A stretch of 64,000 bases of DNA from an uncultured Arsenicibacter sp. (GTDB lineage: Bacteria; Bacteroidota; Bacteroidia; Cytophagales; Spirosomataceae). The DNA lies in NCBI RefSeq assembly GCF_945952095.1, contig NZ_CAMFHL010000008.1:11664-75663 (forward strand). The letters run 5' to 3'. The notes below the pieces were generated by a model. The model saw only the letters and a program-made list of their open reading frames with translations, ran no database searches and had not been told where the DNA came from. The translations under genes were made by a program, and so were the position numbers. Shown here piece by piece: positions 27,157 through 36,026 of this stretch (positions within the stretch are counted from its first letter, which is position 1; each line of letters starts with the position of its first letter).

Positions 27157-28266
27157 ATGAAAACCCCTCCTTTCCGTGCCGATCATGTGGGCAGCCTGCT
27201 CCGGACTCCGTCCGTCAAAGAAAACCGCCTGAAGTGGAAAAAAGGCGAAATCACAGCCGACGAACTTCGCGCTATTGAAGATGAGGCCATTAAAGAAACA
27301 GTACAGCGGCTTGAAGCCACCGGTATGCGTTCAATTACCGACGGTGAGTTCCGGCGGGATTATTTTCACCTTGACTTCCTGAAAGAACTGGACGGCGTCA
27401 GCGTTACGGGCGGAATCGATGCAAATCCGCACGCCAAAGTCGCTGAAGACGGCTTCAAACCACCGGTTCTGAGTGTAACGGGCAAGCTCCGGCACCGGAA
27501 AGACATTCAGGTAGATGACTTCAACTTCCTGAAATCGGTCGTAACCCAAACGCCTAAGGTCTCGATCCCGTCGCCGACGATGATTCACTTCCGGGGGGGG
27601 CGTAAGTCGATCGACATTCAGTCGTACCCCGACATGGATCAGTTCTTTGCCGATCTGTCGGCGGCCTACCGCGAAGAAATTGACCATCTCTATCAGGCCG
27701 GTCTGCGGTATCTGCAACTGGACGACACCAATCTGGCTTACCTCTGCGACCCTAAAATGCGGGCGGCAGCGGCCGAACGCGGCGAAGACCCCAACGAACT
27801 GCCCCGCACTTATGCGCGGCTGATCAACTCAGTCATCGACAACCGCCCCGACGACCTTACCGTTGGCATTCACCTGTGCCGGGGCAACTACCGGAGCACA
27901 TGGTTTGCGGAAGGCGGTTACGAACCCGTCGCCGAAGTGTTGTTCAACGAGATCAACGTTGATGCGTATTTCCTGGAATACGACGACGAGCGCTCCGGCG
28001 ATTTCGCGCCCCTGCGGTTTGTACCCCACCACAAAATGGTGGTGCTGGGCATTATTTCGTCCAAGGTAAAAACCCTGGAGCCCATCAATGACCTCTGCAA
28101 ACGCATTGACGAAGCAGCGCAATACATCCCGCTCGACAACCTGTGCGTCAGCCCGCAGTGCGGTTTTTCATCAACGCATCATGGCAACGACATGACCCAC
28201 GATGACCAGTGGCGGAAAATCGAACTGGTGGTCAATACGGCCACCAAAGTCTGGGGTACGCCTTAA
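27157..28266 (+). CDS. MetE C-terminal-domain homologue (zinc methyltransferase)
   Basis: A 369-residue barrel protein of the cobalamin-independent methionine synthase family (COG0620), without the N-terminal half of true MetE. The N-terminus FRADHVGSLLRTP is typical. Zinc ligands appear intact: His239 and Cys241 (HLCRG), Glu274 (FLEYDDE) and Cys335 (SPQCGF). The family transfers methyl groups to thiols. Because of its place beside an aromatic-acid permease and other catabolic genes, it may serve in C1 or demethylation chemistry rather than methionine synthesis; that is inference. Confidence 0.85.
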   Translation: MKTPPFRADHVGSLLRTPSVKENRLKWKKGEITADELRAIEDEAIKETVQRLEATGMRSITDGEFRRDYFHLDFLKELDGVSVTGGIDANPHAKVAEDGFKPPVLSVTGKLRHRKDIQVDDFNFLKSVVTQTPKVSIPSPTMIHFRGGRKSIDIQSYPDMDQFFADLSAAYREEIDHLYQAGLRYLQLDDTNLAYLCDPKMRAAAAERGEDPNELPRTYARLINSVIDNRPDDLTVGIHLCRGNYRSTWFAEGGYEPVAEVLFNEINVDAYFLEYDDERSGDFAPLRFVPHHKMVVLGIISSKVKTLEPINDLCKRIDEAAQYIPLDNLCVSPQCGFSSTHHGNDMTHDDQWRKIELVVNTATKVWGTP

Positions 28267-28329
28267 CCGATTCCTTCCCTTGCCGCATGCTGTTGTGGCA
28301 TCATGCAGCGATCTCCTAACCTTAACTAT

Positions 28330-29628
28330 ATGACTGTCAGTGTCCGGTCACTCATTGACCAGCGGCCCATCTCGGGCCTGCAATACGCCACGATTCTGAT
28401 TTGCTTCCTGATGAACATGCTCGACGGCATGGACGTCATGGTGATTTCCTACGCCGCCCCCGCCATTGCCAAAGGCTGGGGGGTTACACCCGAAGCGCTG
28501 GGCATAGTGTTCAGTTCGGGGCTCTTCGGGATGACGTTCGGGGCGTTGCTGATGGCCCCCTATGCCGACGTTACCGGCCGTAAGAACATGATTCTGCTCA
28601 GCGCTTTCTTGATGGGCCTGAGCATCTACCTGACGGCCTATGCCACCAGCATTACGGCCCTGATTGCGTTCCGGTTTGTGAGCGGGCTGGGCATCGGCTG
28701 CATGCTGGCCAGTACCGCCGCCCTCGCCGCTGAATATACGCCCAACCACTCCCGTGACTTCTGGGTAAGCTTTGTGGTAGCTGGGTATCCGGTCGGGGCC
28801 GTGGTGTCGGGACTGGTTGCGGCCAAAACCATTCCGGCATCGGGCTGGGGTTCCATTTTTCAGCTGGCGGGGGCAACGACGTTCTTCTCGCTGCCGCTGA
28901 TCTACTTTTTCCTGTCCGAATCGCTGGACTTTCTGCTAAAGTCACAACCGAAAGCCTCTCTTGAGCACGCCAACCGGATATTGGTAAAGATCGGCGCAGG
29001 CCCTATCCCGGCATTACCCGACAAACCGCTGAAACCGTCCGGCATTCCTGTCAAATCGCTGCTGAATGAAGAGTTTAAGGTGTCCAGTATTCAGCTATGG
29101 GTTGCTTTGTTTCTGGCCTTTGCCACGCTTTATTTCCTGACCAGCTGGATTCCGAAACTCGCTACCAATGCGGGATTATCCATTGAACTGGCCATTTATG
29201 CCGGCACGGTTTTCAACGTCGGCGCGTTTTTCGGCATCGTTACGCAGGGGTATTTCTCCAGCCGGTTTGGCCTGAAAAAAACAATCGGCGTCTTTCTGAT
29301 CATGACGGGCGTGCTGATGGCGGGCTTCAGCCTTTTCTTCGGGTCATCGGCGCTGCTGCTGGTGTTCGGGCTGTTAGGCTTCGGAATTCAGGGCGGATTT
29401 GTCGGTCTGTATGCCGTGGCGGCGCGGCTCTACCCGACGGAGTTCCGGACAACGGGCGTCGGCTGGGCAATCGGTATCGGGCGGCTGGGCGGCATTATTG
29501 GTCCGGCAGTCGGTGGCGTTCTGATCGGCATGGGCCTGTCGATGACCACTAACTTCCTGATTTATGCCGTTCCGACGATACTGGCCGGTCTGATGACGAT
29601 CTACATTTCGTCGAAAAGCATCAGCTGA
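28330..29628 (+). CDS. MFS transporter, aromatic acid:H+ symporter type
   Basis: A twelve-helix permease of about 432 residues. ATG 28330 is preferred because MTVSVRSLIDQRPISGLQ fits the family N-terminus; ATG 28303 would add nine residues. Helix 1 has the AAHS motif LDGMDVMVISYAAPAI with two Asp residues, as in PcaK and MhpT, and loop 2-3 has PYADVTGRKN. A likely substrate is an aromatic acid such as 4-hydroxybenzoate or protocatechuate, which would feed the pca genes 5-13 kb away. Confidence 0.87.
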   Translation: MTVSVRSLIDQRPISGLQYATILICFLMNMLDGMDVMVISYAAPAIAKGWGVTPEALGIVFSSGLFGMTFGALLMAPYADVTGRKNMILLSAFLMGLSIYLTAYATSITALIAFRFVSGLGIGCMLASTAALAAEYTPNHSRDFWVSFVVAGYPVGAVVSGLVAAKTIPASGWGSIFQLAGATTFFSLPLIYFFLSESLDFLLKSQPKASLEHANRILVKIGAGPIPALPDKPLKPSGIPVKSLLNEEFKVSSIQLWVALFLAFATLYFLTSWIPKLATNAGLSIELAIYAGTVFNVGAFFGIVTQGYFSSRFGLKKTIGVFLIMTGVLMAGFSLFFGSSALLLVFGLLGFGIQGGFVGLYAVAARLYPTEFRTTGVGWAIGIGRLGGIIGPAVGGVLIGMGLSMTTNFLIYAVPTILAGLMTIYISSKSIS

Positions 29629-29717
29629 CGGGACAAAATTATCTATTCTGTCGTCCTGCGTTTTTTTGTGGGCTGACAAACACTAACAAATTTCATCCGT
29701 TTCGGGTGCCTGACATA

Positions 29718-31183
29718 ATGCAACCCTTTATCACGAATGCAACCCAACACGCTGACCAGACCGCGATTGTCGCTGATGGTCAGTTCTACACGTATCAACA
29801 ATTGCTGGATGCTTCGGCAACAATGGCCGGCTGGCTGCTCGATGGCCGCGACGACCTGAGCGAAGCCCGTGTCGCCTTCATGATCACGCCGGGCTTCGAC
29901 TATGTCCGCGTACAGTGGGGCATCTGGCGGGCAGGCGGCATTGCCGTGCCGCTCGCCCTCTCCTATCCGCCCCCGTCCCTGCGCTATGTCCTCGACGATA
30001 CCGGGGCCGACATTGTTGTAGCCGACGCTGCCTACGCCGGGATACTGGCACCGCTGGCTGCTGAACGCGGTATCCGGCTGTTGGTATTGGAGCAGGATGA
30101 GCCGGCGAATCATACGCTGGCATTACCCGTACTGTCGCCGGACCGGCGGGCCATGATCCTGTACACCAGCGGCACAACCAACCTGCCTAAAGGCGTCGTC
30201 ACCACCCATGCCAACATTCAGGCGCAGGTGTCGACCCTGGTATCGGTCTGGCACTGGTCTGCTAACGACCACATTCTTTGTGTGTTACCGCTGCACCACG
30301 TGCATGGCATCATCAACGTTGTTTCTTCGGCGCTCTGGTCGGGAGCCACGGTTGAGTTCATGCCCAACTTCTCGGCAGAAGGCGTTTTCGGCGCTTTTGC
30401 GCAAGGCGCCATCAATGTCTTTATGGCGGTGCCGACCGGGAGCAACTTCCGGCAGACGAGCAGCAGGCCATTTCAGCGAATCTGGCCCGCTTCCGGCTGA
30501 TGGTTTCGGGTTCGGCCGCGCTGCCGGTCACCGTCATGGAAAAATGGCAGGCCATCAGCAGCCATACGCTGCTCGAACGTTACGGCATGACCGAAATCGG
30601 CATGGGCATCAGCAATCCGTATGAGGGCGAACGGCGCGTGGGTGCCATCGGTCAGCCACTGCCGGGGGTGCAGGTCCGGCTCGTCAATGAGACCGACGAA
30701 CCCGTTCCGGACGGGCAGCCCGGCGAGATTCAGGTCAAAGGCCCGAATGTGTTTCTGGAATACTGGCAACGGTCCGACGCCACGCAAAAGGCGTTTACCG
30801 CCGACGGCTGGTTCCGTACCGGCGACATTGCCGTCAACGAGGACGGCTACATCCGGATGCTCGGCCGCGACTCCATCGACATCATCAAATCGGGCGGCTA
30901 CAAAATCTCCGCCCTTGAGCTGGAAGAAGTCCTGCGGATCCATCCGGCCGTGAGCGATTGCAGTGTCATCGGCGTTCCCAACGACGAATGGGGCGAAGTC
31001 GTTTCGGCGGTATTGATTCTGAAAGACCCCGCTGTTTCGCCCGCCGACATCAACAGCTGGCTGCGCGAACGCCTGCCCGGCTACAAAATCCCGCGCCAGT
31101 ACCGGATCGTAGCCGAACTACCGCGCAATGCCATGGGCAAAGTGACCAAAAACGACCTGAAACCTTTGTTTTTACCCAGCTAA
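29718..31183 (+). pseudogene. Broken malonyl-CoA synthetase (MatB/ACSF3-like)
   Basis: Two frames together encode one adenylate-forming ligase. Frame 1 (from ATG 29718, or GTG 29706) carries LYTSGTTNLPKGVV and runs to INVFMAVPT; frame 2 resumes at about 30437 with EQLPADEQQ and contains LLERYGMTEIGMGISNP, DGWFRTGD, the hinge GGYKISALE and the catalytic Lys in NAMGKVTKND. The join lacks about ten residues (an IYxKLIxxW-like piece) found in the family after AVPT, so a deletion plus a frame change is likelier than a single sequencing slip. The C-terminal part closely matches malonyl-CoA synthetases. madL and madM follow 12 nt later. Confidence 0.8.
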
Positions 31184-31195
31184 ACCCTTTTTCTG

Positions 31196-31585
31196 ATGAT
31201 TATTTACGGAGTTGCAATACTGGCCTTCTGTTATATCACGGGTCAGCTGGCCGGTGAATTTCTCGGCAAGGCGCTTGGCATAGATGCCAATGTAGGCGGC
31301 GTAGGCTTTGCCATGCTCCTGCTGATTCTGATTAACGACTGGTTCGCAAAGAAGGGCGGTCCGGATAAACTGACTGAAAACGGAATTCAGTTCTGGAGCC
31401 AGATGTACATCCCGATTGTAGTGGCCATGTCGGCAGTCCAGAACGTAAAGGTGGCCGTTTCGAGCGGCCTGATTGCGATTCTGGCCGGGATTCTTCCGGT
31501 ACTACTCTGCCTGACGATGATTCCGGTATTGGCAAAACTTACCAAAAAAGCACCTCAGCATGGAGATTATAGTCCGGTTTCTTGA
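31196..31585 (+). CDS. madL: Malonate transporter subunit MadL
   Basis: A 129-residue membrane protein with four helices. The start MIIYGVAILAFCYITGQLAGEFLG and the block QFWSQMYIPIVVAMSA are typical of MadL, one half of the sodium-coupled malonate importer. It overlaps madM by 26 nt, a sign of coupled translation. The neighbouring malonyl-CoA synthetase gene is broken, which leaves imported malonate without an obvious activating enzyme here. Confidence 0.9.
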   Translation: MIIYGVAILAFCYITGQLAGEFLGKALGIDANVGGVGFAMLLLILINDWFAKKGGPDKLTENGIQFWSQMYIPIVVAMSAVQNVKVAVSSGLIAILAGILPVLLCLTMIPVLAKLTKKAPQHGDYSPVS

Positions 31586-32327
31586 TAAAAACGGGCTCAT
31601 TGTGGCCTTTTTATGCGTAGGTATAATTACCTACGCTTCTGCTGTTTTGTCAGACCGGCTCACCAACCGCAAAATTCCGGGCTCGGCCATTGCCATTCTC
31701 ATGGGGCTGGTACTGGCCTATATCGGCGGCAGGGTAACGGGCGGCGAAAAAGGCATTGCCGACATTAAAGCCCTGTCCGGTTTCGGGATTATGGGCGGTT
31801 CGATGTTCCGCGACTTCTCCATTGTGTCAACGGCTATGGGGGCCAGCTTTGTGGTGATGCGCAAAACCGGCTGGGTCGGTGCCTTATCGCTGTTTCTGGG
31901 CATCGTGCTTTCGTTTATCGGCGGGGTGCTCGTAGCGCTGCTCTGGGGTTACACGGATGCCATTAGCCTGACTACCATAGGAGCCGGCGCCTGCACCTAC
32001 ATTGTGGGGCCGGTAACCGGCGCGGCCATCGGAGCCAGTTCGGATGTGATGGCCCTGAGCATTGCCGCCGGTGTGGTAAAAGCCGTTTTTGTAACCATTG
32101 CCACCCCGTTTCTGGCCAGATTTATCGGTCTTGACAACCCGCATACGGCCATGATTTTCGGCGGGCTGATGGGTACTACCAGCGGCGTATCAGCCGGTCT
32201 GGCGGCCACCGACCCAAAGCTCGTACCGTATGGTGCCCTGACCGCCACGTTCTATACAGGCCTCGGCTGCCTGTCCTGTCCGTCTGTTTTATACCTTCTG
32301 ATGCGCATGCTCTTCGGAAACGGCTAA
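31560..32327 (+). CDS. madM: Malonate transporter subunit MadM
   Basis: A 255-residue membrane protein with about eight helices. GYxMIG-like segments such as GFGIMGGSMFRDFSIVSTA, GACTYIVGPVTGAAIGASSDV and GGLMGTTSGVSAGLAATDP fit MadM of the malonate:Na+ symporter. It works with MadL as one complex. No mdc decarboxylase or matA-like malonyl-CoA decarboxylase gene is in the window. Confidence 0.9.
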   Translation: MEIIVRFLDKNGLIVAFLCVGIITYASAVLSDRLTNRKIPGSAIAILMGLVLAYIGGRVTGGEKGIADIKALSGFGIMGGSMFRDFSIVSTAMGASFVVMRKTGWVGALSLFLGIVLSFIGGVLVALLWGYTDAISLTTIGAGACTYIVGPVTGAAIGASSDVMALSIAAGVVKAVFVTIATPFLARFIGLDNPHTAMIFGGLMGTTSGVSAGLAATDPKLVPYGALTATFYTGLGCLSCPSVLYLLMRMLFGNG

Positions 32328-32460
32328 CAGAATCTTTACCCGCATATACATCCGGCCGGATCAATTGGAAAGATAACCACAGAGATTCGCGGAGGACAGC
32401 AGAGTCTGCTGTAGCTTCTGAACTGTAAGCTGGCAAACTAATCAGATAATAAGCGTATTA

Positions 32461-32850
32461 ATGAAAATCGAACACATTGCCATTTGGGTCAATGATCTGG
32501 AAACAATGAAGGCATTTTATATCCGGTATTTCGGGGCGACGGCCAATGAGAAGTACCACAATCCGGTGAAACACTTTCAGTCGTATTTTCTTTCGTTCGA
32601 AGATGGTTGCCGGCTCGAACTCATGCAGCGGCCCGATATTGCTGACGCCCCCAAAGACTACAACCGGCAAACCACCGGCCTGATCCATTTTGCGGTTTCG
32701 GTGGGTAGCCGGGAAAACGTTGATGCGCTCACCGAGCAACTCCGGCAGGATGGGTTCCCGATTGCCGGTGAGCCCCGAACCACCGGCGACGGCTATTACG
32801 AAAGTGTCGTGCTTGACCCCGAAAACAACATTATTGAAATTACGGTCTGA
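32461..32850 (+). CDS. VOC/glyoxalase-family metalloprotein
   Basis: A 129-residue vicinal-oxygen-chelate protein made of two beta-alpha-beta-beta-beta modules. Likely metal ligands are His5 (IEHIAIWV), Glu53 (RLELMQ), His76 (LIHFAVSV) and Glu126 (NIIEITV). These four sites are the glyoxalase I pattern, but the family also includes dioxygenases and epimerases, so the reaction is open. It follows the malonate genes after 133 nt and may be in its own transcript. Confidence 0.82.
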   Translation: MKIEHIAIWVNDLETMKAFYIRYFGATANEKYHNPVKHFQSYFLSFEDGCRLELMQRPDIADAPKDYNRQTTGLIHFAVSVGSRENVDALTEQLRQDGFPIAGEPRTTGDGYYESVVLDPENNIIEITV

Positions 32851-32945
32851 AATCAGTGGTGGCAAGGCGTGAAAAAGCCCCTCGTTAATTAGCCCGTTCC
32901 AACCATTTCACCGCTCATAGACTCTTATGCAAAACACCCGATAAC

Positions 32946-33269
32946 ATGAAAAAACATCTTCTACACTTTATTAGCCTCAGCCTGCTCTTTAGTGCCTGCC
33001 AGGAAGCCAAACCAGATTGCGGCTGCGACGGTAGTGGCGGCACTGTACTTACGGACAGGCTTGCCGTTTATACAAACACTCAAATCAGGACGTTAGGCAC
33101 TGGAGGCTACTTTTTTACAGTTTGTAACAACGACAAACTTAAAGAAAAGAATATTCAGGCAGGTGATACTGTTTATGTAAGCGGCGTTACAAATAACTCC
33201 TGCTATAAGGGCGAGACACTTATAGCGCTGCCAGGCTATATCAAGCTGACAGAACTCAGGAAAAAGTAA
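32946..33269 (+). CDS. Small putative lipoprotein
   Basis: A 107-residue exported protein with signal MKKHLLHFISLSLLFSAC and a lipobox Cys at residue 18. The mature part has a Cys-rich start (DCGCDGSGG) and two further Cys residues, compatible with disulfides, and an OB-fold-like strand pattern (QAGDTVYVSGVTNN). No family is recognised. A palindromic repeat follows its stop. Confidence 0.6.
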   Translation: MKKHLLHFISLSLLFSACQEAKPDCGCDGSGGTVLTDRLAVYTNTQIRTLGTGGYFFTVCNNDKLKEKNIQAGDTVYVSGVTNNSCYKGETLIALPGYIKLTELRKK

Positions 33270-33280
33270 TCTTGATGTTC

Positions 33281-33313
33281 AGTGGTGGCACGAGTCAAAG
33301 TCGTGCCACCACT
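33281..33313. repeat. Dispersed palindrome, AGTGGTGGCACGA family, short copy
   Basis: Arm AGTGGTGGCACGA (33281-33293) and its exact complement (33301-33313) around GTCAAAG. Same arms as at 9709-9768. Its place between convergent genes would let it end both transcripts. Confidence 0.65.
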
Positions 33314-33332
33314 ATAGCCTCCCCTCTATACC

Positions 33333-34535
33333 CTACACCCGTTCAATCACAACGGCATAGCCCATGCCGACGCCGACGCACATTGTTGCGAGGGCATAAC
33401 GCTTCTGCTGTTTCCGGAGCTCAAGCGCGGCCGTTTGCAGCAGGCGCGTCCCCGACATACCCAGCGGATGACCCAGGGCAATGGCCCCGCCATTGGGGTT
33501 AATGCGCGGGTCATCGTCGGCCAGGCCCAGCTGACGGATGCACGCCAGCGACTGCGCCGCAAACGCTTCGTTCAGTTCAATCACATCCATATCGGCCAGC
33601 GTTAATCCGGCTTTGGTAAGGGCTTTCTGCGTGGCCGGTACCGGCCCGATGCCCATAATCCGCGGCTCAACGCCTACAACTGCAGAGCAGACAATCCGTG
33701 CCACAGGCGTCAGGCCGTAGCGCGTCACCGCTTGTTCCGACGCGACCAGCATCGCCGCAGCCCCGTCGTTCAGACCGGCCGCATTCCCGGCCGTCACTGT
33801 ACCGTTTTTGCGGAACGACGGCTTTAGCGTAGCCAGGACCTCAAGGCTCGTTCCGGGCTTAATAAACTCGTCTTTACTGAAAACCGTGGCCGGTCCTTTT
33901 CTAGCCGGAATCGCTACCGCCACAATCTCTTCGGCCAACCGGCCTGCGGCCTGCGCTGCGGCTGCTTTCTGCTGTGAACGCCAGGCAAACAGGTCCTGAT
34001 CTTCACGGCTGATGCCATACATATCTACCAGATTTTCGGCCGTCACACCCATGGCATCGGTACCGTACAACTCGTGCATTTTCGGGTTGACAAACCGCCA
34101 CCCGAAGCTCGAATCGAACATCTGCGCGTCGTTGCCGAAGGGCTTCGCCGTTTTTGAAATCACCCACGGCCCGCGGGTCATGTGCTCCATACCACCGGCA
34201 ATGAACACATCGCCGTCGCCGGCTTTAATGGCGCGGTTGGCGTGGATCACCGCCGACATCCCCGACGAGCACAACCGGTTAACAGTTTCGCCCGGAACGG
34301 TATACGGCAGACCGGCCAGCAGCAACGCCATGCGCGCCACATTCCGGTTATCTTCTCCCGCCTGATTGTGACACCCAAGTATCACATCATCAATACCTTC
34401 GACCGGAATAGCCGGATTGCGGGCCAGTAATTCCTTAATTGGCAACGCCGCCAGATCGTCGGCCCGCACCGGCGACAGGCTCCCCCCAAAGCTCCCGATC
34501 GGAGTCCGGACGGCATCTATAATGAATGAATCCAT
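33333..34535 (-). CDS. pcaF: 3-oxoadipyl-CoA thiolase
   Basis: A 400-residue thiolase that splits 3-oxoadipyl-CoA into succinyl-CoA and acetyl-CoA, the last step of the protocatechuate branch. The acylated Cys89 (LCSSGMSAV), His355 (GHPLGMSG) and Cys386 (CVGVGMG) form the active site. The family's 400-residue length and its place at the end of a pca operon support PcaF over acetoacetyl-CoA thiolase. A GA/CT inverted repeat lies between it and the CoA-transferase gene. Confidence 0.9.
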   Translation of the reverse strand: MDSFIIDAVRTPIGSFGGSLSPVRADDLAALPIKELLARNPAIPVEGIDDVILGCHNQAGEDNRNVARMALLLAGLPYTVPGETVNRLCSSGMSAVIHANRAIKAGDGDVFIAGGMEHMTRGPWVISKTAKPFGNDAQMFDSSFGWRFVNPKMHELYGTDAMGVTAENLVDMYGISREDQDLFAWRSQQKAAAAQAAGRLAEEIVAVAIPARKGPATVFSKDEFIKPGTSLEVLATLKPSFRKNGTVTAGNAAGLNDGAAAMLVASEQAVTRYGLTPVARIVCSAVVGVEPRIMGIGPVPATQKALTKAGLTLADMDVIELNEAFAAQSLACIRQLGLADDDPRINPNGGAIALGHPLGMSGTRLLQTAALELRKQQKRYALATMCVGVGMGYAVVIERV

Positions 34536-34543
34536 ATATTTCT

Positions 34544-34681
34544 AAAGAGTGAAAGAGCGATAGAATATTGTCAAAGAGTGAAAGAATGAAAGAGCGAAAG
34601 AGTGGCTTTCGCTTACACTGCCGTAATAGGAGTTGCTGGTGTAGCGGGTCGCTCTTTCATTCTTTCGCTCTTTCACTCTTT
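34544..34681. repeat. GA/CT-rich inverted repeat element, copy 2
   Basis: GA-rich arm 34544-34604 (AAAGAGTGAAAGAGCG-like units) and CT-rich arm 34650-34681 form an imperfect long hairpin. The CT arm contains the last two codons and stop of the CoA-transferase gene (Lys-Glu-stop), exactly as copy 1 does for the HlyD-like gene. Confidence 0.7.
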
Positions 34682-36010
34682 AAACCTCGCTTCCGTCTTC
34701 GCGCGGACCTCGTCGAGGGTGGCGCCGGGCATAAGGTCGATCAGGGTGAGCTGACCATCGGGATAGGCGAACACGGCCAGATCCGTGATGACCATGTCGA
34801 CCACGCCCATAGCCGTCAGTGGCAGCGTGCACGACGGTACAATTTTAGACGAGCCGTCGGGGTTGGTGTGGGTCATCGTGATGATAAGTCGTTTTGCGCC
34901 TTTGGCGAGGTCCATCGCCCCGCCAACGCCTAACAACGGTTTGCCCGGCACCGCCCAGTTAGCCAGGTTCGCCGCCTCGTCCACCTCCAGACCACCCATG
35001 ATTGCCACGTCGATATGCCCGCCCCGGATCATGGCAAACGAATCGGCACTGTCGAAATAACTACTGCCTTTCAGCGCCGTAACCGGAATTTTACCGGCAT
35101 TCACCGGATAGTCCATCGCTCCCCCGCCGTCGGCCGGTACGGGGCCGACGCCCAACATACCGTTTTCGGTGTGCAGAATAATGCCGTGCTCTTCCGAAAT
35201 CAGATCGGCCACCAGCGTCGGGATACCAATGCCCAGGTTCACAACATCGCCTTTTTTAAGCTCGGCCAGCGCTCTCCGGGCCATGTGCATGCGGGCTTCG
35301 TCCACCTTTTTCGACGACGATACCGACGCCGACGAACCAAGGTCATCAAGCGTCAGGGTGGCCTGTACGAGGTAATCCACGAAGCAGCCGGGGGTATGCA
35401 CATATTCCGGCGCAATGGTACCCACCGGCACGATTTCCTCTACTTCGGCAATTACCAAATCAGCTGCTGTGGCCATGGCCTTGTTGAAGTTATTTTCGGT
35501 CATGCGGTATTGCAGGTTGCCGGCCGTATCGGCCCGCCATGCCCGGATAAACGCCACATTCCCCCGGATGGCCTTCACAAATACCTGCTCCACACCATCG
35601 ATCACTTTGGTTTCACGGCCCTGCGCCAGCGGTGTACCGGCCGACGTAGGCGTGTAGAAACCGCCGATTCCGGCCCCGCCCGCCCGGATGGCTTCGGCCA
35701 GCGTACCTTGTGGCAGCAGTTCATAGGCAACCTGCCCGCTCTGAGCCGCCTTAACGGCATCGGGATTGGAGGTAAAAAACGAGCCGATCATTCTGCTGAT
35801 CTGTCCGTTCCGCAGCAGCCGTCCACCACCCAAACCGGCCTCTCCGGTATTATTACCGACAAACGTCAGGTTTCGGGTTCCCAGTTCGGCCAGGGCATGC
35901 ATCAGGTGTACGGGATTGCCGGTCATGCCGAAGCCGCCCTGAAGCAGTGTATCGCCCTCTTTGACGAGTCCGGCTGCGGTTTTTATATCAATTATAGGTA
36001 CTTGTTTCAT
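34673..36010 (-). CDS. pcaIJ: Fused 3-oxoadipate CoA-transferase (alpha plus beta)
   Basis: A 445-residue protein joining both subunits of a family I CoA-transferase. The alpha part (about 1-225) has GDTLLQGGFGMTGNP and GNNTGEAGLGGG; the beta part (about 235-445) has GIGIPTLVADLI and the catalytic Glu282 in TENGMLGVGP. It moves CoA from succinyl-CoA to 3-oxoadipate. The fusion resembles SCOT-type enzymes, so acetoacetate could be an alternative substrate, but the pca context favours 3-oxoadipate. Confidence 0.88.
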   Translation of the reverse strand: MKQVPIIDIKTAAGLVKEGDTLLQGGFGMTGNPVHLMHALAELGTRNLTFVGNNTGEAGLGGGRLLRNGQISRMIGSFFTSNPDAVKAAQSGQVAYELLPQGTLAEAIRAGGAGIGGFYTPTSAGTPLAQGRETKVIDGVEQVFVKAIRGNVAFIRAWRADTAGNLQYRMTENNFNKAMATAADLVIAEVEEIVPVGTIAPEYVHTPGCFVDYLVQATLTLDDLGSSASVSSSKKVDEARMHMARRALAELKKGDVVNLGIGIPTLVADLISEEHGIILHTENGMLGVGPVPADGGGAMDYPVNAGKIPVTALKGSSYFDSADSFAMIRGGHIDVAIMGGLEVDEAANLANWAVPGKPLLGVGGAMDLAKGAKRLIITMTHTNPDGSSKIVPSCTLPLTAMGVVDMVITDLAVFAYPDGQLTLIDLMPGATLDEVRAKTEARFKE

Positions 36011-36026
36011 TGGCTTATCATTTTTG

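Noticed and set aside
27157..28266. True methionine synthase MetE
   Set aside because: Only the C-terminal barrel is present and the length is half of MetE.
32378..32415. CCACAGAG-type repeat with a short CAGCAGA palindrome
   Set aside because: Single imperfect copy; resembles common genomic repeats but cannot be assigned.
33333..34535. Acetyl-CoA acetyltransferase
   Set aside because: Possible by motif alone, but the position next to the CoA-transferase and pca genes favours 3-oxoadipyl-CoA thiolase.
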